Positions 58,778 to 64,000 of a stretch of 64,000 nucleotides of DNA are shown here, in pieces. Under the pieces are notes generated by a model. The model saw nothing but the letters and a program-made list of their open reading frames with translations, ran no database searches and was not told where the DNA came from. The number at the start of each line of letters is the position of its first letter. Positions within the stretch are counted from its first letter, which is position 1. The stretch is from Saccharum officinarum. Taxonomy: Eukaryota > Streptophyta > Magnoliopsida > Poales > Poaceae. The stretch is taken from positions 16,965,511 through 17,029,510 of the forward strand of contig CM036159.1 in the NCBI GenBank assembly GCA_020631735.1, read 5' to 3'. A program made the translations under genes and the position numbers.

Positions 58778-60966
58778 TTAATGTCTTTTAGGTACCCATA
58801 CTTGCTTGGGTCCTTGGAGGTTAGTCACTAAGCTCTTTGGTACCCAAATGGTCTTCTTCTTTGGGCCCATAATTGATGTACCAATAAACCTAGCATGCAC
58901 ACCTTTCTCACCCTTGGTAAGCACATAACAAGAATCAAAAGGAATATAAGGTACATTAGCATTTTTCTTGTTCTTGTTCATTTTATTGCAATTAATCTCT
59001 AGATGCCCAACTTGCTTGCATCTATTGCAATAACGACCATTGCCCTTCACAAAGCGAGACTTTGGAGTAGCAAAGGCCGCCTTGCCCTTCTTGGGAGTAT
59101 AGCCCAATCCCTCTTTATTAAGAGAGAACCTTTGGCTACCCAAGCATTTTAGCAAGCGGGCATCCCCACCATAGGCGTTGCCTAATGCGCGGGTGAGATC
59201 ATCCACCTCTCTCTTGAGAGTCTCAACCACAAGTGATGAATCACTAGTAGTAGAGGTAGAGTTGGTTGTGGTGGATGATGATGAGCTACATGAAGCATTA
59301 GTAGGACTAATAAATAAAGAATCATCAATAATATCACATGTTAGTCCAATATCACAAGTGACAATCACTTGCTCCTCCTTAGCTTCCTTCATGAACTTCT
59401 CCAACTTAAGGTCCTTTTCCTTGATGAGCTCAAGTAGAGTGGAGTGGGCTTCCTTAAGCCTAGTGTGAGCAATTTCAAGATCCTCGTGGTCTTCCTTTAG
59501 ACACTCACGAGAAGCCTCTAGCTCATCAAAGGATTTCCTAAGAGCTTTGAACTCTTGTTCAATTCCTTTGCACTCCTTACTCTTTTTGAGAGCAACAAGC
59601 TCCTCCATCAAGGCATCATTTTCATTGCTCTTGGCAATGAGCTCTTGTTCTAAGATTTTGTATTTCTTGGTTGTCCTCTTGTAGCCCTTGCTCATTTGAT
59701 CTATTATGCCTAATAGATCATCCTTGGAGTAGTCCTCATCCTCCTCATCATCACTCCTACAATCATCACTAGCACAAGAATCATCATCACTATCATCATG
59801 TTTTACCTTTGTAGGCTTGGCCATAAGGCATATTGATGTAGTGTCGAAGATGGATGGCTTGTTGGAGAGGACGATGTTTGCAATGGCTCGCCAAGTGATC
59901 CTCTCATCATCACTAGAGCTTTCATCATCATCACTATCGGAGTTGTCACTATTCCAAGTGACTACATAACCACCACCCTTCTTCTTCTTGTTGAAAGTGA
60001 AGCTCTTCTTTGCTTTTTTCTCATTCTCTTTCTTATCCTTCTTGTTCTTCTTAAGCTTCAAGTCCCTATTATAAAATCTCTTATCTTCATAGGGGCAATC
60101 CGCCACTACGTGATCGGGGCTATTGCAATTGTAGCAAAGGGTCTTTGCCTTTATAGTGTCTCTCCTCTTCCTTGCCCTATATCCTCTCTTCTTCATGAAC
60201 CTTCCCATCTTGTGCACAAGGAGGGCCATGGTCTCATCATCGAATGGATCATCATCATCACTCTCCACCTTGCTCTTGCCCTTAGAGGATGAAGCCTTGA
60301 ATGCAATGGGCTTCTTTTGCTTGACCTTGGTCTCCTTCTTCTCTTCTACCTCATCTTCATCATCATTGTATTGGGCATCGGTCATTATATCTCCAAGCAC
60401 ATTGGTTGGTTTGACCTTGTCCAATCCCTCTCTAAAGATCATTCTTCTTAAGGTGGCAAACTTCTTGGGTAAGCACATCAAGAACTTGTGTGAGAAGTCC
60501 TTGTCCTCAACCTTCTCCCCAAGCCCTTGAGATCATTGACAATGACTTGGAGCCTATAGAACATCTCCGGGATAGATTCATCATCCTTCATCTTGAATGT
60601 GGAGAACTTGTCCTTGAGCATATATAGTTTGGCACTTTTTACCGTTGAAGTGCCTTCATATGTTTCTTCAAGCCTTATCCAAAGCTCATTTGCCTTTTCA
60701 AGATCTTTGATTTGCTCAAATACTTTATCATCAATGGCACGATAGATTGTGTCAAGTGCCGCCGTATTGCATTGTTTGTTGATGCGGTCATTGGGAGTGA
60801 GGTTTTCCTCATCAAGAATGACGTATCCTTCTTTGGTCACATCCCAAACCTTCTCTTGTATATTGCCTAGATATTGCTTCATCTTCCTTTTCCAATGATC
60901 AAAGGAAGAGACGCCATCAAAGAATGGAGGCTTGCCATTAACATGATTGAACATAACTTGAGCCAT
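58778..60966 (-). CDS. E2 copia gag (one-base frameshift)
   Basis: It starts at 60966 (MAQVMFNHVNGKPPFFDG), the copia capsid-like gag. Capsid contexts include WIRLEETYEG. Two zinc knuckles of CX2CX4HX4C type follow (CYNCNSPDHVVADC near 60130 and CNRCKQVGHLEINC near 59010), with Lys-rich, Asp/Ser-rich and long coiled-coil regions between. The C-terminal segment has repeated WVPK motifs. The frame breaks near 60517-60520, where a G run on the coding strand is one base short; the same protein resumes in the next frame from about 60481. It is otherwise open to the stop at 58778-58780. Confidence 0.85.
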
Positions 60967-61006
60967 CTTACACTGAGGTTGTTAAGCCTTACAAACGGTG
61001 ACCACG

Positions 61007-61018
61007 GCTCTGATACCA
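61007..61018 (-). promoter_or_regulatory. E2 primer binding site (initiator Met tRNA type)
   Basis: On the minus strand TGGTATCAGAGC follows two bases after the 5' LTR. It is complementary to the 3' end of plant initiator methionine tRNA, the standard copia primer. Confidence 0.9.
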
Positions 61019-61020
61019 CT

Positions 61021-63017
61021 TGAAAGGTCTTGATGGCTAGAGGGGGGGTGAATAGCCTATTAAAATTTTCTACAAAGACAAGCTAAACAAGTTTATCAAC
61101 AAAACAAATAGCGAGATGTGAGTTTTGCTTAGCCTACTGGGTGTTTGCAAGCCACCTAACCAAATCACAATTCTAGTATATGTGCACTCAACCGCACAAG
61201 TCAAACCGAGAAGGAAAACTACAACTAGCAAGCTACACAAAGAAGCTACTCTAGCAAAGCTAACTCGCTAGCAAAGATAACTAAGAAATTAATACAAGAG
61301 AGAGTTAGGAGGGTATCACTGAGGGGCGAAGAATTGAGCCAACCAATCAATATAATCAAGAGATGAATACCAAGATAACCGAACACCGGGATCAATCAAT
61401 CACAATATGAAAGTGATGACACGAAGATTTATCCCGAGGTTCACGTGCTTGCCGGCACGCTAGTCCCCGTTGTGTCCCTCTTCACCACGTGGTTCGGTGG
61501 CTAATCGGTCACACACCGAGCCTCTCAAAAGGCGCCACAAGAACCTACCAAATGGCAAAAGGTTGCAATGACACGAAGCAATTTACTAATGTTGCCTTTG
61601 GTGCTTCGCCGAGGTAGGCACAAACCCCTCACAAACATCGGAGGTGGCCAAGAACAAACACCAACTCTTGCCAACGCCTCCAAGCTGCTCCAAGTCGTCT
61701 AGGTGGCGGCAACCACCAAGAGAAACAAGAATCCCGCAGCAAATCAACCACCAAGTGCCAACTAGATGCAATCTCACAATGCAAATGCACTTGGATCACT
61801 CAATCTCACTTCGAATATGCAAAGAAGCAAGAGAGATGAGTGGGAGGGGAGTTGCTTAGCTCAAAGTGCTCACAAGTATGTCAAATGTTCGAGAGATGTC
61901 CGAGAGAGCGAGCCTTGAGCCGGCCAACGAGTATTTATAGACGTACCCCTTCGAATATAGCCGTTAGAAACTTAAACAGCCGAAATCGGGCTGACCAGAC
62001 GCGCTGGTCTAACTGACCGGACGCGCCGGTCGCCCAACGGCTAAGTCGCGAAGCACTGACCGGACGCGCTGGTCCAACTGACCGGACGCGCTGGTCGCCC
62101 AACGGCTAACTACGAAACAACGACCGGACGTGCTCATCGCGCAGACCGGACGCACTGCGAACGACCGGACGCGCTAGTCCCGTGAATGACCAGACGCGCT
62201 GGTCGCCTGAGCAGCGCTCAACGAAACAACGACCGGACGCGCTGAAGGAACATGACCTGACGCGAGAGTGCCAGCGTTCGGTTACAGTCCAGTAAGCTCC
62301 CTGAACGATCGGACGTGTCCGATCATCAGTGACCGGACGCGCCTCGCGTCCGATCATCGAACTGCAAAACACGCAGACACTGAACACTGACCGGACGCGT
62401 CCGGTCATGCAAGGACCGCGTCCGGTTCAGCGTCCGGTCACCTCTGTGACCTTCGTTCGCCTCCGTTTCTTTTTCGGACTTCCGGCGTAGTGGAAAATAA
62501 TCGTTTCAACTTCTCGAAAACGCCTGAATCCCGCCTCGCAAGCTCGGCGGGAGGGAGAGAGGAACCCAAACCCTCTCTACGCTCAAACTCCACCGCCGTC
62601 ACAAACGTGCTAACATCACCAAGTGATCTCGTCATGTGTGAGTGTGTTAGCATTTTCATAATCATTTTTCGAGGCGATATTAGTTCTATCCAAATGCATA
62701 TGATCATGAAATGCACATCTAGAGGCACTTAGGAGTTCAATAGCCGCGTCATTCCCCTCTTTATAGTACGGCTATCTATCCTATAATGTAACAACACCCA
62801 CTAGGTGTCTTGGTTACTAAACACAACCCTTAAGCATATACCTTTGCCTTAATCATGTAGGGTTGCGTCCAAATCCAAGTGTGGCCATCATGATCACCAT
62901 GTCCATCTTGCCACCAACCTTGGAGTGTACTAATCCTCATATGCTACATACAACTTAGGCATGGGATTAGTACTTAGGCATTATCACTAATTACCAACAC
63001 TAAACATAGGACTTTCA
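61021..63017 (-). repeat. E2 5' LTR, complete
   Basis: 1997 bp with TGAAAG...CTTTCA-type ends, followed by the ATCTT duplication. It contains an array of ACCGGACGCG-type units (61990-62440) in its U3-to-R portion. Confidence 0.9.
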
Positions 63018-64000
63018 ATCTTGTTGCACTTAAGATGATGTACTAGCTTGATTTTGCATTAGAGAACCACTAGCTTGTGTAATTGGACTTTGGATCACTT
63101 GATCTTTGTCATCCACATCAATCACTTGCTTTGGCCTAATATCACCAATATCCATTTCTTTCATAGCATTGGTCAATTGAGTTCATCTCACATCATCCAA
63201 GTTATCTCTTCATCTTGAGAACAATTTGTTCATCAAACTCAACATCATGCACTTCTTCAAGTAAACCACTAGCCAAATTCTAAACTTTATAAGCTTTGCA
63301 AGTAGTGGAGTAACCAAGTAGAAGCCTTTATCATATTCTTCTCAAACTTGCTCAATCTAGTGCCTTTCTTCAAGATATAGCATTTGCAACCAAATACCCG
63401 AAAGTATGCAATGTTGGGCTTTCTTCCATTTAAGATCTTCATATGGTGTCTTCTCTAGAAACTTGTGGCATAGAGGCGGTTGCTATAGAAGCAAGCCGTG
63501 TTGATTGCTTCGACCCAAAATGAATGACTCACATTATACTCATTCAATATTGATCTTGCCATATCAATCAAAGTTCTATTTTTCCTCTCAACTAAGCCAT
63601 TAGATTGAGGTGTATACTTGGCCGAGAATTGATGTTTGATTCCAAGCTCATCACATAGCTCATCAACTCTTGTGTTTCTAAACTCACTTCCATTATCACT
63701 TCTCACTTTCTTGATTGTGGTCTCAAAACTCATTTTGCACTCTCTTGATGAACTTCTTGAATATGTCAATACATCACTCTTGTCCACAAGAAAGAATACC
63801 CATGTGTATCTAGTGAAATCATCCACAATCACAAAACCATACTTGTTGCCACCAATGCTTGTGTATTGTAGTTGGCCCAAATAGATCCATGTGCAACAAC
63901 TCAAATGCCTTGGAAGTACTCATAATACTTTTCAATGGATGAGTGTTGCCTACTTGCTTCCGGCTTGACATGCACTATATAGCTTATCTTTCTCAAATGT
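63018..64000 (-). pseudogene. E1 integrase region, decayed, continues past window
   Basis: It matches E2 integrase and the following linker (57265-58250 of the window) in the same orientation. It has numerous one-base losses and substitutions that break the frame: the open part at 63455-63904 holds the SDNGSEF and GLVERKN contexts, but its ends run out of frame. The window ends within it. Confidence 0.8.

Larger units (their letters stand above)
54538..63017 (-). mobile_element. Copia element E2 nested in E1, TSD ATCTT
   Basis: 8480-bp minus-strand element inserted in E1 with a perfect 5-bp duplication ATCTT at 54533-54537 and 63018-63022. It has a complete 5' LTR (61021-63017), PBS, gag, and pol through the start of RNase H, then a deleted 3' portion and a truncated 3' LTR (54538 to about 55927). 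It belongs to the same family as E1. Confidence 0.9.
49694..64000 (-). mobile_element. Copia element E1 (Maximus/SIRE-like), split and cut by window end
   Basis: Minus-strand element. Its 3' LTR is 49694-51679, the 3' untranslated region 51680-52807, and the RT/RNase H coding region 52808-54537. An insertion of element E2 follows (54538-63017), and integrase-region sequence continues at 63018-64000. The 5' LTR lies beyond the window. Removing E2 and one ATCTT copy makes the internal sequence continuous. Confidence 0.85.

Overview
This window is nuclear DNA of a grass, most likely Andropogoneae (sorghum, sugarcane, Miscanthus or maize relatives; the species cannot be fixed from sequence alone). 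The evidence is plant-type introns, GC-rich 5' exons typical of grass genes, many small MITEs, a Mutator-like DNA transposon, a hAT element, LINE fragments and a nest of Maximus/SIRE-like copia elements. Two runs of exactly 100 N (3331-3430 and 29188-29287) are scaffold gaps. Three host-gene candidates are visible: an LRR receptor-like kinase of the At2g16250 type (25828-28528, C-terminal lobe missing), a BTB/POZ protein of the At1g63850 type (37017-41328), and a small uncharacterised acidic/basic protein on the minus strand (42343-42979).

Layout. 1-5035: MITE, a short 5'-truncated LINE with a clean target-site duplication, then about 1.5 kb present twice around an N gap, probably an assembly duplicate of the left flank of the transposon. 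5036-14077: a 9 kb Mutator-like element with long terminal inverted repeats and four intron-containing genes: a MURA transposase (decayed), a plant-mobile-domain (PMD) protein, a GRF-type zinc-finger protein, and, convergent on the minus strand, a second short zinc-finger/coiled-coil protein. 14471-14861: two copies of one MITE fused head to head. 18.5-22.6 kb: an ORF1-only L1-like retroelement split by a solo LTR. 23.7-24.7 kb: foldback MITEs. 25.8-30.5 kb: the receptor kinase and unrecognised coding-like sequence. 34218-35379: a non-autonomous hAT element with a perfect 8-bp duplication. 36401-41328: a MITE pair sitting just upstream of the BTB gene. 46.2-64.0 kb: stacked retroelements, that is a gypsy-like LTR remnant hit by a solo LTR and by copia element E1, which is itself split by copia element E2.

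The most interesting unit is the four-gene Mutator-like element. Its exon phases join without error, it carries two different Cys-rich accessory proteins, and a 12-bp motif is repeated five times just upstream of the TATA box of the third gene. Several apparent disruptions in genes across the window (transposase, kinase, BTB gene, copia gag) are single missing bases, mostly in C or G runs. The repeated segment also differs from its partner mostly by missing homopolymer bases. This points to residual long-read error, so 'pseudogene' calls based only on frameshifts should be treated with caution. The in-frame stop codons are a separate class and look like C-to-T changes.
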